64,000 nt of DNA from Alphaproteobacteria bacterium (GCA_028871055.1 JAGWON010000006.1:97702-161701), one strand, 5' to 3'. Shown: positions 8,857 to 17,762, counted from the first letter of the stretch. The notes: generated from the sequence alone by a model not told the origin. Translations and numbers: made by a program.

Positions 8857-9754
8857 ACGCGGGCGAAGGCGGGCCGTCGCTATCGACGACGCCGCGCTCG
8901 ATCATCTCGATCAGATGGGCGAGGACCGACCGGCCGGCCGCCACAACCAGGCGCGGGTCGAGCCCGGGATAGACCGTCGCCACGATTTCCGGAATCGTGC
9001 GATCGCCGGCCTTGAGACGCGCCACGATGGCGTCGGCGCGTTCGCGGCGGTGGGCGATGAAGGCGCGCACGTAGGGCTTCGGCTCGCCGATGCTGGGACC
9101 GTGCGTCGGCCAATAGCGGGCGTCGTCGCGCGCCAACAGCTTGTCGAGCGAGCGCAGATAGGCGCCCATGTCGCCGTCGGGCGGCGCGATGACGCTCGTC
9201 GACCAGCCCATGACGTGGTCGCCGGTGAACAGCACCTTCTCCTCGGGCAGGGCGAAGCAGAGATGGTTCGAGGTGTGGCCGGGCGTCGCGACCGCGGCCA
9301 GGCTCCAGCCCGGGCCGCTCACCGCATCGCCGTCCCGCATCGCGATGTCGGGACGGAAATCGTGGTCGCCGCCTTCTTCGACCACGCCGAGCTCGACGCC
9401 GGCGCGGTCCTCGGCCCGGCCGGAGCCGTGCGGCCCGAAACCGAAGGTCCGCGCGCCAGTCGCCTGCTTGATCACGGCGGCGGCCGGCGAATGATCGAGA
9501 TGGGTGTGCGTCACCAGGATATGCGTGACCGTCTCGTGCGCGACCGTCCCGAGCAGAGTCGCGGCGTGATCGTCCATCGCCGGACCCGGATCGATGATCG
9601 CCACCTTGCCGCGGCCGACGATATAGGTGCCGGTGCCTCTGAAAGTGAAAGGGCTGGGGTTGCGCGCGACGACCCGTCGGATCAGCGGCGAGAGCGTCTC
9701 CACCTCGCCATAGCGGAAGATGAATTTACGGCGGAAGGGGATCTCGATCGCCAT
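8834..9754 (-). CDS. MBL-fold metallo-hydrolase (LACTB2/glyoxalase II-like)
   Basis: A 306-aa metallo-beta-lactamase-fold hydrolase. The metal-binding THTHLDHS motif, the later His in ATPGHTSNH, the bridging Asp in LFTGDHVMGW and the His in YWPTHGP are all present. A C-terminal winged-helix-like segment (about residues 240-300, TIPEIVATVYPGLDP) is typical of the LACTB2 subgroup. It starts at the ATG at 9754, one base after the stop of the acyltransferase gene, so it is the last gene of a three-gene minus-strand operon. The substrate (thioester, lactone or RNA) cannot be told from sequence. Confidence 0.85.
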   Translation of the reverse strand: MAIEIPFRRKFIFRYGEVETLSPLIRRVVARNPSPFTFRGTGTYIVGRGKVAIIDPGPAMDDHAATLLGTVAHETVTHILVTHTHLDHSPAAAVIKQATGARTFGFGPHGSGRAEDRAGVELGVVEEGGDHDFRPDIAMRDGDAVSGPGWSLAAVATPGHTSNHLCFALPEEKVLFTGDHVMGWSTSVIAPPDGDMGAYLRSLDKLLARDDARYWPTHGPSIGEPKPYVRAFIAHRRERADAIVARLKAGDRTIPEIVATVYPGLDPRLVVAAGRSVLAHLIEMIERGVVDSDGPPSPASRFRLRA

Positions 9755-9755
9755 C

Positions 9756-10859
9756 TCAGCCGGCGTTCGCCGCGAAGGCCGGCGCCGGGCGCGTCCGCGG
9801 TTTTAGGCGCAAGGCTCGCGCTTCGATCACGTGCCAGGAGACGAAGGCGAGGGCGCCTGCCAGCAGCAAGCCGGCGCCGAAGACCTGCCACCATGCGGCA
9901 TGGCCGCCCTTGAGCCAGATGACGAGCTGCTCGGACGGCCAGCCGTAGATATAGAGGCCGTAGGACAGATCGCCCCAGCGCGCCGCGCGCAGCGGCGGGA
10001 TGCGCGGATTGAGCGCGAGCCAAAGCGCCAGATAGCAGCCGGTCAGCGGGAACAGCAGGATGAATTGGCGAATGAAAATGCTGGCGACGAGGAGGACGAC
10101 GGCCGCAAGCGCGACGCGGCCGTCGAAGACGCGGGTGCCGCGCAGCTTATAGAGCACCATGCCGATGGCGAAAAACGACAGCAGCCAGCCGACATCCCAC
10201 AGCCAGCCCAGGAGGTCGAAAATCTTTGCGGCGAGGAAGCCCGACGCTTGCGGCGCGGCGGGAGCGGATACGCCGACGCAGACCATCCCGAAGGCGACGA
10301 GCAGCAGGCAGATCCAAACGTTGAGCAGCCGCGTCAGGCCGAGCGCCATCACCATCAGATACATCAGGAATTCGTAATACAGCGTCCATAGCGAGCCGTT
10401 GATCACGAGCCCAACCTGGTTGTCGACGAACAGGACGCCGGGCAGCTCGTGCACCTTTACCGAAAGAGCCGCGTTGCCGGCGACGTAGAGATAGGGCTCG
10501 GGGCGGGCGAGATAATCCGCGAGCGGCAGGGTGGTCACAAGCGGCGCCAGCACGAACGCCGACACGATCAGCGCCACGATCAGGCCGGGAAAGATGCGCA
10601 GGCAGCGCTTCATAAGGTAGCGCGGCGCCGATGCCGTCCGCTCCCAGCTCTGGGTGACTAGGTACCCGCTGATGGCGAAGAAGACGAAGACGCCGCAGAG
10701 TCCGAGGATCGATTGGTTGCCGGTGAGCCAGATGAGCGGCTCGTGGTCCTGCGTCCCCTGCGCGATCAGAAATGAATGCGAAAAGATGACCGAGATCGCG
10801 GCGAGCAGGCGCAGCGCGTCGAAGTTGTTGTCGCGCGGGGCCGCCGGCGCGCCGCTCAT
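9756..10859 (-). CDS. Acyltransferase 3 family membrane protein (OafA-like)
   Basis: A 367-aa integral membrane acyltransferase with about ten hydrophobic segments. The family signature NNFDALRLLAAISVIFSHSF, with the catalytic-type His, and FFAISGYLVTQSW are visible near the N-terminus. RYLMKRCLRIFPGL follows, and the YGLYIYGWPSEQ helix is near the end. Such enzymes O-acetylate or O-succinylate envelope glycans. The ATG at 10859 overlaps the stop of the upstream 204-aa gene by four bases, so the two are translationally coupled. The target glycan is unknown. Confidence 0.88.
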   Translation of the reverse strand: MSGAPAAPRDNNFDALRLLAAISVIFSHSFLIAQGTQDHEPLIWLTGNQSILGLCGVFVFFAISGYLVTQSWERTASAPRYLMKRCLRIFPGLIVALIVSAFVLAPLVTTLPLADYLARPEPYLYVAGNAALSVKVHELPGVLFVDNQVGLVINGSLWTLYYEFLMYLMVMALGLTRLLNVWICLLLVAFGMVCVGVSAPAAPQASGFLAAKIFDLLGWLWDVGWLLSFFAIGMVLYKLRGTRVFDGRVALAAVVLLVASIFIRQFILLFPLTGCYLALWLALNPRIPPLRAARWGDLSYGLYIYGWPSEQLVIWLKGGHAAWWQVFGAGLLLAGALAFVSWHVIEARALRLKPRTRPAPAFAANAG

Positions 10860-11470
10860 GCGCCGTCGGTCGGCTTCATCGTCACCGCGAACATGACGGT
10901 CGGCAGCTTTTCGCGGATCGCGGCGCGCAGGCTCGCCTCGTCGGTGCCCGAAGCGACGAACAGGGCGCGACGCGGGCTGCGGCGCACGACCACCGCCGTT
11001 GCGCGCCCAGTCGGATGGGAGCCGACGGTGACGAAGACCTCCGCGGGATCGATCCGGTCGAGCGCGCGTTCGAGCTCGGCACGGCCGGTATCGCTGTCGA
11101 GGTCGTGCGTCGGGAGCTCGGCCGCGGCCTCGTCGGTCTCGATCGGCACCGCGGAATCGACGGCTTCGACGCGCTGATGCCGTGCCAGGCGCTGAAAGAT
11201 GGCGCGACCTTCGCCTGTGTCGACGCGGAACTGCAGCTCCCAGCTCTCGCCTCGTGCGGCCAGCTCGGCGATCAGCGCGAACATGTCGTCGCAGTCCGGA
11301 TCGTGGCTGCAGGTGATGAAGGCAAGCTTGCCCTCATGCTCGATCACACGGTCGTCGTTCTCAGGGAATCCGAGCTGCTCGAGCGCGTTGTTGAGCGCGC
11401 GCTCCGGCGCGACCAAAAGCGTACTGACATGCAAATGAGCGCTTTCGCGCGACGTATCGGCGGCGTCCAT
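10856..11470 (-). CDS. Uncharacterised 204-aa acidic protein
   Basis: I do not recognise this family. The protein is soluble and acidic, with no signal peptide or membrane segment. Two halves are suggested: residues 15-85 (STLLVAPERALNNALE, then FALIAELAARG) and a Gly/Val-rich C-terminal half (EVFVTVGSHPTG, ATAVVVRRSPRRALFVASG). A cluster CSHDPDCDD near residue 55 could bind metal. It is the first gene of an operon with an acyltransferase and an MBL hydrolase and overlaps the former by four bases. Coding is supported by the in-frame coupling and amino-acid use, while function is open. Confidence 0.75.
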   Translation of the reverse strand: MDAADTSRESAHLHVSTLLVAPERALNNALEQLGFPENDDRVIEHEGKLAFITCSHDPDCDDMFALIAELAARGESWELQFRVDTGEGRAIFQRLARHQRVEAVDSAVPIETDEAAAELPTHDLDSDTGRAELERALDRIDPAEVFVTVGSHPTGRATAVVVRRSPRRALFVASGTDEASLRAAIREKLPTVMFAVTMKPTDGA

Positions 11471-11529
11471 GGCAATGACTTAGCCCCGGACCGGCCGCGC
11501 GGCAAGCGCCGAGGCCTGAAATCGGCGGA

Positions 11530-12006
11530 TCAACCGGGCAGCAGGCCGAGCGGCGCGATCTCGACGCGCGCCTGCGCCGGATCGACGATCGCAACCACGA
11601 AGGTATCGCCGCGGCAGTCGCCCTTGCCGTTGCAGCCGGCCCAACTCGCGAGCGATTCGATCCGGAAATACCAGACCTGACCCGCCTGCACCTGCACGGT
11701 CTTGAACTGGAAAGGATATTGGCCGCGGCTCAGTACCGAGACGAAATAGGTCCCGGGAGTCACGTCGCGGTAGAGCACGGTGCCGTTGCGCGAGAAGCCG
11801 ACCGGCTGCTGGTTCAACATGACCATGGTGCCGAGCGCCGGATCGCTCGGCTCGAGCAGGCGATAGAAATAGAGCCGCGCCATGCCGGATGCCGGCGGCA
11901 GCAGGCTGCGTTCGGCCGACGCGAAGGTCGGCAGTTCCGGGTTCTGCACGACGCATCCCGCCAGGGCCAGGGTGCACACGAGAAACAGCCGCCGCGCCAT
12001 ACCCAT
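11530..12006 (-). CDS. DUF2846-like lipoprotein
   Basis: A 158-aa envelope lipoprotein. The signal peptide RRLFLVCTLALAGC ends in a clear lipobox. The mature part carries GMARLYFYRLLEPSDPA, then GFSRNGTVLYRDVTPGTYFVSV, the pattern of DUF2846 proteins. One Cys pair (AGCNGKGDCRGD) is near the C-terminus. The ATG at 12006 was chosen for its GGAGG site six bases upstream. It stands alone on the minus strand, and its role is unknown. Confidence 0.75.
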   Translation of the reverse strand: MGMARRLFLVCTLALAGCVVQNPELPTFASAERSLLPPASGMARLYFYRLLEPSDPALGTMVMLNQQPVGFSRNGTVLYRDVTPGTYFVSVLSRGQYPFQFKTVQVQAGQVWYFRIESLASWAGCNGKGDCRGDTFVVAIVDPAQARVEIAPLGLLPG

Positions 12007-12124
12007 CGATGCCTCCGTCCGGGCTTCGCGCCCGCCACCCAACGTCAACCATTATAGGGACAAAACGGCGGCGCCGCGCCGGAGCCACCCTCTCGCGTTC
12101 CGGTTGTTCCGGTCGTCGATCCGG

Positions 12125-13483
12125 CTAGCGTGCGGCGGTCGCCGCGGTCTTCCGTAGCTCCGTCTCGAGGCGATCGACCGCCGTCGTCAGCTGAGAGTCC
12201 TTTGGGGTGCCGATCAGCATCGGGTCGATATTGGCCTCGGGCGAATTTTCGTTGGCCGCCGCCTTGATCGCGCCGCCCGGATTGCTGAGCGCGCCCTTGA
12301 GATCGGCCTCGTGCACGACGTCGACCAGGGGTTCGCGCCGGTTCTTGGGCGGCAGAACCACCAGATCGGGCGTGATGCCGCGGTCCTGGATCGAATTGCC
12401 GGACGGTGTGTAGTAGAGCGCCGTGGTCAGCCGGATCGCGCCGCGGCCGTCGAGCGGAATGATGGTCTGGACCGATCCCTTGCCGAAGCTGCGCGTGCCC
12501 AGGATCTGGGCACGGTGCCGCTCCTTGAGCGCGCCGGCGACGATCTCTGACGCGGAGGCGGACGCGCCGTTGATCAGCACGACCATCGGCACGCCGGCGA
12601 CTCGATCGCCGCCGCCCGGCGCAGTGAACACGCGATTGTCGTCGGGATCGCGGCCGCGGGTCGAGACGACTACGCCGCCGTCGAGAAAATCGCCCGCAAC
12701 CGCCACCGCCTGATCGAGCAGGCCGCCGGGATCGTTGCGCAGGTCGAGCACCAGGCCGTTGAGGCGGCCTCTGGCCTGCTGCGTCAGCGTATCGATGGCT
12801 TTGACCAGCTCGTCATTCGTCTTCTCGGAGAAGAGCGAGATCCGGATATAGCCGATCTTGTCCGGCTCGAGCCGCGACTTGACCGAGGCGACGTGAATGA
12901 CCGCGCGGTTGATGGTCACTTCGAACGGCCGCGTGCCGGTGCGCACGATCGTCACGTGAACCGGTGTCCCGACCGGGCCGCGCAGGCGATCGACGACCCC
13001 CTTGAGATCCATGCCCTCGGTGAGCTTGCCGTCGATCTTGAGGATGATGTCGCCGGGCTTGAGTCCGGCCCGCGCCGCCGGCGTGTTGTCGATCGGCGAG
13101 ATCACCTTGGGATGGCTCTCGTCGCGGGTGATCTCGGCGCCGATACCGGCGAACTCGCCCTCGCTCTCATCGAGCAGGTCCTGATACTCACTTTCGTCCA
13201 GATAATCGGAGTGCGGATCGAGCGCCGACAACATGCCCTTGAGCGAATTGGCGACGAGCTTGTCCTCGCTCACCGGTTCGACGTAACTCGCGCGGACGCG
13301 ATCGAGCACGCGGGTGTAAAGCTTCATGTCGGTGTCGTGCGATGGCGTGGCGACCGCGGCCGGCGCGGCGCTGGCGTCGTCACGCGGCACGCCGGGCGTA
13401 TGGCTGCAGGCGGCGAGGCCGAGGGCCAGGACGCCGGCAAATGCGGGCCCGAGGAGACGGCAGGGGGCGGAATTTCGAATCAT
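12125..13483 (-). CDS. S41 family C-terminal processing peptidase (CtpA type)
   Basis: A 452-aa periplasmic serine protease. An N-terminal lipoprotein-type signal (LLGPAFAGVLALGLAAC) is followed by the PDZ domain (IGAEITRDESHPKV, AGLKPGDIILKIDG) and the S41 core with the catalytic Ser in NGASASASEI and the Lys in TRSFGKGSVQ. These enzymes trim C-termini of envelope proteins. The ATG at 13483 is followed directly by the signal peptide; a GTG at 13504 is possible, but neither has a strong ribosome-binding site. Its usual partner, a murein hydrolase activator, is not adjacent here. Confidence 0.9.
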   Translation of the reverse strand: MIRNSAPCRLLGPAFAGVLALGLAACSHTPGVPRDDASAAPAAVATPSHDTDMKLYTRVLDRVRASYVEPVSEDKLVANSLKGMLSALDPHSDYLDESEYQDLLDESEGEFAGIGAEITRDESHPKVISPIDNTPAARAGLKPGDIILKIDGKLTEGMDLKGVVDRLRGPVGTPVHVTIVRTGTRPFEVTINRAVIHVASVKSRLEPDKIGYIRISLFSEKTNDELVKAIDTLTQQARGRLNGLVLDLRNDPGGLLDQAVAVAGDFLDGGVVVSTRGRDPDDNRVFTAPGGGDRVAGVPMVVLINGASASASEIVAGALKERHRAQILGTRSFGKGSVQTIIPLDGRGAIRLTTALYYTPSGNSIQDRGITPDLVVLPPKNRREPLVDVVHEADLKGALSNPGGAIKAAANENSPEANIDPMLIGTPKDSQLTTAVDRLETELRKTAATAAR

Positions 13484-13513
13484 GATTTCACGCGGATTTG
13501 ACACAAAGGAGGT

Positions 13514-13858
13514 TCAATGGCGGCGCCGCTTTTCGACGAGTTCGCGAACCTTGCGCTGCTCCCAGTCTTGCGTCGTCCAGGGCAGCATCTCGTAGGCGTG
13601 CAGTGCATGCAGGCAGAGCAGCAGTCCCCAGCCGACCAGCGGCGCATAGAACCACATCGGACCCGGCGACGTGGAATCGATCAGGAAAAGGACGAAGTTG
13701 ACCACGACGTAGACCGTCAGGTGGCTGTAGAACAGCCGCAGGGCGCGCACCCGCCGCCACGCCCATTGCTCGATTTCCGCTGCGTGCGCCGCCTCGCGAA
13801 CGCCGGAGCCCGGTCGGAGCTCGACCGGCTCGCTATCGCGACCGCGCATCATGACCAT
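13514..13858 (-). CDS. 2TM domain protein
   Basis: A 114-aa membrane protein with the 2TM-domain layout: a basic lead (AWRRVRALRLFYSHL), TM1 (TVYVVVNFVLFLI), TM2 (WFYAPLVGWGLLLCLHAL), and a charged tail WEQRKVRELVEKRRRH. Similar domains occur alone or fused to histidine kinases. It lies 30 bases upstream of the S41 peptidase start and may share its transcript. The molecular role is unknown. Confidence 0.75.
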   Translation of the reverse strand: MVMMRGRDSEPVELRPGSGVREAAHAAEIEQWAWRRVRALRLFYSHLTVYVVVNFVLFLIDSTSPGPMWFYAPLVGWGLLLCLHALHAYEMLPWTTQDWEQRKVRELVEKRRRH

Positions 13859-13929
13859 GCCTTAAGCCTCTCGGCCGCGCTCTCGACGCGGACCGTAACC
13901 CAATGCGCCCCCGCTGCATTCGAATAGCA

Positions 13930-13960
13930 GAAACGGCCGCTCGTTGAAAGCGGCCGTTTC
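13930..13960. terminator. Strong hairpin, probable bidirectional terminator after tRNA-Pro
   Basis: A perfect 12-base stem (GAAACGGCCGCT with its complement) and seven-base loop lies 35 bases downstream of tRNA-Pro in the minus direction and faces the 2TM gene. There is no long T run beyond the GTTTC of the stem itself, so it may be an imperfect intrinsic terminator or an RNA-processing stop. Confidence 0.6.
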
Positions 13961-13994
13961 GTAGCCTTTCCGGGTCTTAACCGGCCGGCGGGAA

Positions 13995-14071
13995 TGGTCG
14001 GAGTGAGAGGATTCGAACCTCCGGCCCCTAGCTCCCGAAGCTAGTGCTCTACCAGGCTGAGCTACACTCCG
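13995..14071 (-). tRNA. tRNA-Pro (CGG)
   Basis: A 77-base cloverleaf including an encoded CCA (complement of 13995-13997). The acceptor stem CGGAGTG pairs with CACTCCG, the T arm reads GGTTCGAATCC, and the anticodon stem CTAGC/GCTAG encloses the loop TTCGGGA with anticodon CGG. The D arm is standard. Confidence 0.97.
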
Positions 14072-14134
14072 GCGCGGCGCGGTATAGCAGGCTTGGCCCC
14101 TGATACCATAGTCTTTTTCCGCCTGAAACCCCGC

Positions 14135-15151
14135 CTAATGGCCGCGCTCCAGGCAGAAATCGATCGCCTCGTCGAGCGCGCGCCGCTCCGGCGACTCGTG
14201 GAAGATGCCGAGGGCGCCGCGCGCGGTTTCGGCATAAAGCCGCGCCCGCTCGAGCGTGGCGGCGAGGGTGCCGTGGCGCTGCATCAGCGCGATCGCGTGC
14301 CCGAGATCGTTGTCGCTCTGGTCGCCAGCCTCGAGCGTGCGGCGCCAGAAGGCGCGCTCGTCCTCGTCGGCGGCCTTGAGCGCCAGCACCACCGGCAGCG
14401 TGATCTTGCCGTCGCGGAAGTCGTCGCCGACCGTCTTGCCGAGTTCCGCCTGCCGCGCCGAATAGTCGAGCATGTCGTCGACCAGCTGGAAGGCGATGCC
14501 GAGATTGCGGCCATAGGCTTCGAGCGCCTTCTCCTCGGTCTCCTTGCGCTCGCCGAGCACGGCGCCGATGCGCGACGCGGCGGCAAAGAGCGCCGCAGTC
14601 TTGGCGTTGATGACTTCGAGATATTGCGCTTCCGTCGTGTCGGTGTCGTTGCTGGTGACGAGCTGGAGGACCTCGCCTTCGGCGATGATCGCCGATGCGC
14701 GCGACAGGATGTCGAGCACCTTGAGCGAGCCGTCCTCGACCATGAGCTGGAACGCGCGACTGAACAGGAAGTCGCCGACCAGCACCGACGGCTTGTTGCC
14801 CCAGACCGCGTTGGCGGTGGCGAGGCCGCGCCGGAGCCCGCTGGCGTCGACCACGTCGTCGTGCAGCAGCGTCGCGGTATGGATGAACTCGACCGCGGCG
14901 GCGAGCGCGACGTGCCGGTCGCCGCGATAGCCGCACAGCCGCGAGCAGGCGAGGGTGAGCATCGGCCTGAGCCGCTTGCCGCCGGCGGCGATGATATGGC
15001 CGGCGAGCTGCGGGATGAGCGCGACCGGGCTCTGCATCCGCGCCAGGATCAGCGTGTTGACGTGCGCCAGATCCGCGGCGACGAGCGCGTTCAGCCGGTC
15101 GAGCGAGACCCGGTTCTTGGCGCCCTGGCCCGCATTGGCAGGCAATGCCAC
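14135..15151 (-). CDS. ispB: Polyprenyl (octaprenyl-type) diphosphate synthase
   Basis: A 338-aa trans-isoprenyl diphosphate synthase, which makes the side chain of ubiquinone from IPP. Both Asp-rich motifs are present, LLHDDVVD (about residue 85) and QLVDDMLDY (about 212), with GGKRLRPML before the first. The GTG at 15151 was chosen because GGGGAG lies seven bases upstream, and it gives the family length; a longer frame upstream is Arg/Ser-rich and unlike the family. The exact chain length (C40-C50) is not readable here. Confidence 0.9.
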   Translation of the reverse strand: MALPANAGQGAKNRVSLDRLNALVAADLAHVNTLILARMQSPVALIPQLAGHIIAAGGKRLRPMLTLACSRLCGYRGDRHVALAAAVEFIHTATLLHDDVVDASGLRRGLATANAVWGNKPSVLVGDFLFSRAFQLMVEDGSLKVLDILSRASAIIAEGEVLQLVTSNDTDTTEAQYLEVINAKTAALFAAASRIGAVLGERKETEEKALEAYGRNLGIAFQLVDDMLDYSARQAELGKTVGDDFRDGKITLPVVLALKAADEDERAFWRRTLEAGDQSDNDLGHAIALMQRHGTLAATLERARLYAETARGALGIFHESPERRALDEAIDFCLERGH

Positions 15152-15276
15152 GTCGTCTCTCCCCTGGCCCGTTGACCGCGCGGTCCGGCACGGCGAGCAT
15201 AGAAGGCTTGACCCTCGGGTCAAGCGCCCCCCGGCCACAGGCCGGCAGGGCGGTCAGTCTATCCGGTTCGGGGTCG

Positions 15277-15483
15277 ATGAAGGAACTGCTGCGCAGCAAC
15301 GATCCGGTGCGGTTGTCGTGGGCCGAGGCGCTTTTGGCCGCCGCCGGTATCGAAATCGTGATCGCCGACCGGCATACCAGCATCGTCGAAGGCTCGATCG
15401 GCGCCATTCCGCGGCGGATCCTGGTGGCCGAGGACGATCTCGCTCGCGCCCGCGCGTTGCTGGCCGAGGCCGAGGGCGCATGA
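15277..15483 (+). CDS. DUF2007 small protein
   Basis: A 68-aa protein beginning MKELLRSNDPVRLSWAEALL, with LAAAGIEIVIADRHTS and PRRILVAEDDLARARALL, the pattern of DUF2007 proteins (small ferredoxin-like fold, role unclear). It overlaps the start of the methyltransferase gene by four bases (ATGA), an arrangement common in alphaproteobacteria. It diverges from ispB. Confidence 0.85.
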   Translation: MKELLRSNDPVRLSWAEALLAAAGIEIVIADRHTSIVEGSIGAIPRRILVAEDDLARARALLAEAEGA

Positions 15484-16241
15484 CCACCTCCGCCGCGGCG
15501 CCGCTGCCGGTCACCGACGACGCGCTGCTCGGCGGCCGCGTGAAACTGCTGCAACCGCTAGCCGGCTATCGGGTCGCGATCGATCCTGTGCTGCTGGCCG
15601 CCGCCGTGCCGACAACCGGGACCGACACCGTGCTCGATCTCGGCTGCGGCGTCGGTGCCGCGGCGTTATGTCTTGCCGTGCGCGTGCCCGGATGCCGCGT
15701 CACCGGCATCGAGGCGCAGCGCGATCTGGTACGCCTGGCCGGCGAGAACGCGGCGCGCAATGGCGTCGCGGATCGCGTGACGATCATGGCCGGCGACATC
15801 AGCCATCCGCCGCCGCGGCTCGAGCCCGGCAGCTTCGCGCATGTCATGGCCAATCCGCCTTATATGGAGGCGGTGGCGGCGAGCCCATCGCCGGTGCCGG
15901 GCAAATCCACGGCGACCGTCGAAGGCGCCGCCGATCTCGCTGTGTGGGTGCGCTTCGCGCTCGTCATGGTGCGGCCGCGCGGCAGCGTCACCTTCATCCA
16001 TCGCGCCGACCGGATCGAGCAGCTCTTGGCGCAGCTCGCCGGCCGCGCCGGCGAAATCGCGGTGCTGCCGCTGTGGCCGGGCGCCGGCAAGCCGGCGAAG
16101 CGCGTCATCGTCCAGGCGCGCAAGGACGTCGCGACGCCGACGCGGCTCCTGCCGGGACTGGTGCTGCACGAAGCCGACGGCCGCTTCACCGCCGCGGCGG
16201 ATGCGGTGCTGCGCGACGCGGCGGCGCTGATGCTTGATTAG
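15480..16241 (+). CDS. TrmN6-like tRNA/protein methyltransferase
   Basis: A 253-aa class I SAM methyltransferase of the TrmN6/YfiC branch, which methylates N6 of A37 in tRNA1(Val). Seen are VLDLGCGVGAAALCLA (SAM motif I), VTGIEAQRDLVRLAGENA, and the amino-methylase motif NPPY in HVMANPPYME. The N-terminal LLGGRVKLLQPLAGYR is typical of the family. The ATG overlaps the DUF2007 stop. The specific substrate is inferred from the family. Confidence 0.85.
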   Translation: MTTSAAAPLPVTDDALLGGRVKLLQPLAGYRVAIDPVLLAAAVPTTGTDTVLDLGCGVGAAALCLAVRVPGCRVTGIEAQRDLVRLAGENAARNGVADRVTIMAGDISHPPPRLEPGSFAHVMANPPYMEAVAASPSPVPGKSTATVEGAADLAVWVRFALVMVRPRGSVTFIHRADRIEQLLAQLAGRAGEIAVLPLWPGAGKPAKRVIVQARKDVATPTRLLPGLVLHEADGRFTAAADAVLRDAAALMLD

Positions 16242-16242
16242 T

Positions 16243-16319
16243 CGTCATTCCCGCGCAAGCGGGAATCCAGGGGCCGAGTCAGGCAATTGCCCTGGGTCCC
16301 CGCGTTCGCGGGGACGACG
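16243..16319. repeat. Dispersed palindromic repeat, family A copy 1
   Basis: A two-hairpin unit: CGTCATTCCCGC..GCGGGAATCCAGG, a variable centre, then CCTGGGTCCCCGC..GCGGGGACGACG. It fills the space between the convergent methyltransferase and VOC genes. Copies 2-4 are at 32305, 33942 and 51580. Confidence 0.9.
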
Positions 16320-16327
16320 AAAGGGTT

Positions 16328-16798
16328 TTACTCCGCCGGCACTTTGACCGGCTGCGCGCGCGGCCGTTCGACCGCCATCTCCTTGATCGACTCGGTGCCA
16401 CCCCACGGATGCTCCGAAACGTCGAACACCACGCCGTCGGGTCCGCGGAACTTGGTCTCGAAGAACACGTCCTTGAGGCTCTCCGGCCGGCGCATGAAGC
16501 AATCGGCGCCGAGCGTCTCGAGCTTCTTGATCCAACCTTCAAGGTCGTCGGCAACCTGGATGCCGAAATGGTGCAGGCCGACGTAGTCGAGGCCGCGGCC
16601 GAGCTGGTCGACATTCTTGAACTTGAGGATCGCCATGTTGAGCGTGCCGTCGCTGAGGTACACGCCGTAGGCGACCTGCTTCGGGTCGTTGCTTTCCTTG
16701 GTGCGCGCGACTTCGCGAAAGCCGAAGGCCTGCTTGTAGAACGCGGCGGTCCTGTCCGGATCGTTGGTGGCGAGCGCGATGTGGCGGATCTGCGGCAT
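16328..16798 (-). CDS. VOC family (glyoxalase/bleomycin resistance/dioxygenase) protein
   Basis: A 156-aa vicinal-oxygen-chelate protein. It starts MPQIRHIALATNDPDRTAAFYKQ with a candidate metal His. A second strand reads VGLHHFGIQVADDLEGW and the closing strand has GPDGVVFDVSEHPWGG. GGAGG lies just upstream of the ATG at 16798. Single-domain members act as dimers on diverse substrates, so the reaction is unknown. It follows the esterase gene on the same strand by about 30 bases. Confidence 0.82.
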   Translation of the reverse strand: MPQIRHIALATNDPDRTAAFYKQAFGFREVARTKESNDPKQVAYGVYLSDGTLNMAILKFKNVDQLGRGLDYVGLHHFGIQVADDLEGWIKKLETLGADCFMRRPESLKDVFFETKFRGPDGVVFDVSEHPWGGTESIKEMAVERPRAQPVKVPAE

Positions 16799-16829
16799 GG
16801 TTTCCTCCAAGGCTCCCGGCTTTCGCCGA

Positions 16830-17675
16830 TTATAGCCCGCCGTGGCGGCCGACGAAATCGGCGATCCAGCCGAGCGCGGCGAACGAATTGGGCGCGGTCG
16901 GCGCCTTGGTGATGAACATGTGCGGCTCGCCGGCGAATTTGTGCAGCTCGGCCTCGCTGCCGGCCTTGCGATAGGTCTCGGCGAAGCGGTCGGCGATGGC
17001 GTGATCGAGATTGTCGTCGGCCGTGCCCTGGATGAGCAGCGCGGGCGGCAGGTGGTGCGCGCCGCCCGACGCGACGATGCGCTGCGGATTGCCGTCGTCC
17101 ATCGCCGCCTCGTCGCCGAAGAACGTCGCATGTGCGTCGAGAAAGCGCTGGATCTTCTTTTGCTGCGCCATGCGATAGCGCGCCGTCGGATCGAGCACGC
17201 CCCAGCACGAGACCAGGAACGCCGGCCGCGCATCGAAGCTGTCGCCGCCGGGCAGTGCCGCATAGCGCGGATCGTCGGGCTTGAGCGCGGCGCAGAACAG
17301 GATCTGCGCGCCGCTCGACGTGCCGAGCCCGCCGACCCGCTCCGGTGCGCTGCCGAAGCGCGCGGCGTTCGCCTTGAGCCAGCGCAGACCCAGATGCACG
17401 TCGGCCACCGCAGCGGGATAGCGGTGCGCCGGCGGCATGCGGAAATCGAGCGCGGCCACCACGATGCCGGTGCGCGCCAGGTATTCGTCGATCGCCGTGT
17501 TGTTGAGCCGGTCGCCGTTGACCCAGGCGCCGCCATGGACCTCGACGAGGGCCGGGAAGGGACCGGGTCCGCGCGGCCGGTAGAGCCGCGCCAGCAGCGT
17601 CTGGCCGGCGGCGCGCTGGTATTCGACGTCCTCGACGGCGATCTCGAAACGTGGCGCGGCGGCTTGATCAGGCAT
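16830..17675 (-). CDS. Alpha/beta hydrolase, HSL-type esterase
   Basis: A 281-aa carboxylesterase of the hormone-sensitive-lipase group. The oxyanion-hole motif is HGGAWVNGDR, the nucleophile sits in GLGTSSGAQ, the acid in QGTADDNLDHA, and the His in GEPHMFI. No signal peptide is present, so the enzyme is probably cytosolic. It is followed by the VOC gene, and the two may be co-expressed. The natural ester is unknown. Confidence 0.85.
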   Translation of the reverse strand: MPDQAAAPRFEIAVEDVEYQRAAGQTLLARLYRPRGPGPFPALVEVHGGAWVNGDRLNNTAIDEYLARTGIVVAALDFRMPPAHRYPAAVADVHLGLRWLKANAARFGSAPERVGGLGTSSGAQILFCAALKPDDPRYAALPGGDSFDARPAFLVSCWGVLDPTARYRMAQQKKIQRFLDAHATFFGDEAAMDDGNPQRIVASGGAHHLPPALLIQGTADDNLDHAIADRFAETYRKAGSEAELHKFAGEPHMFITKAPTAPNSFAALGWIADFVGRHGGL

Positions 17676-17762
17676 GGTGCAGTATCGCCCAGTGGCCGAC
17701 TCGGTCCAAGCGTCGCACCCGGCGACGGTTGACCCCTTTTGGCCGCTCCCCTACACCATGCC

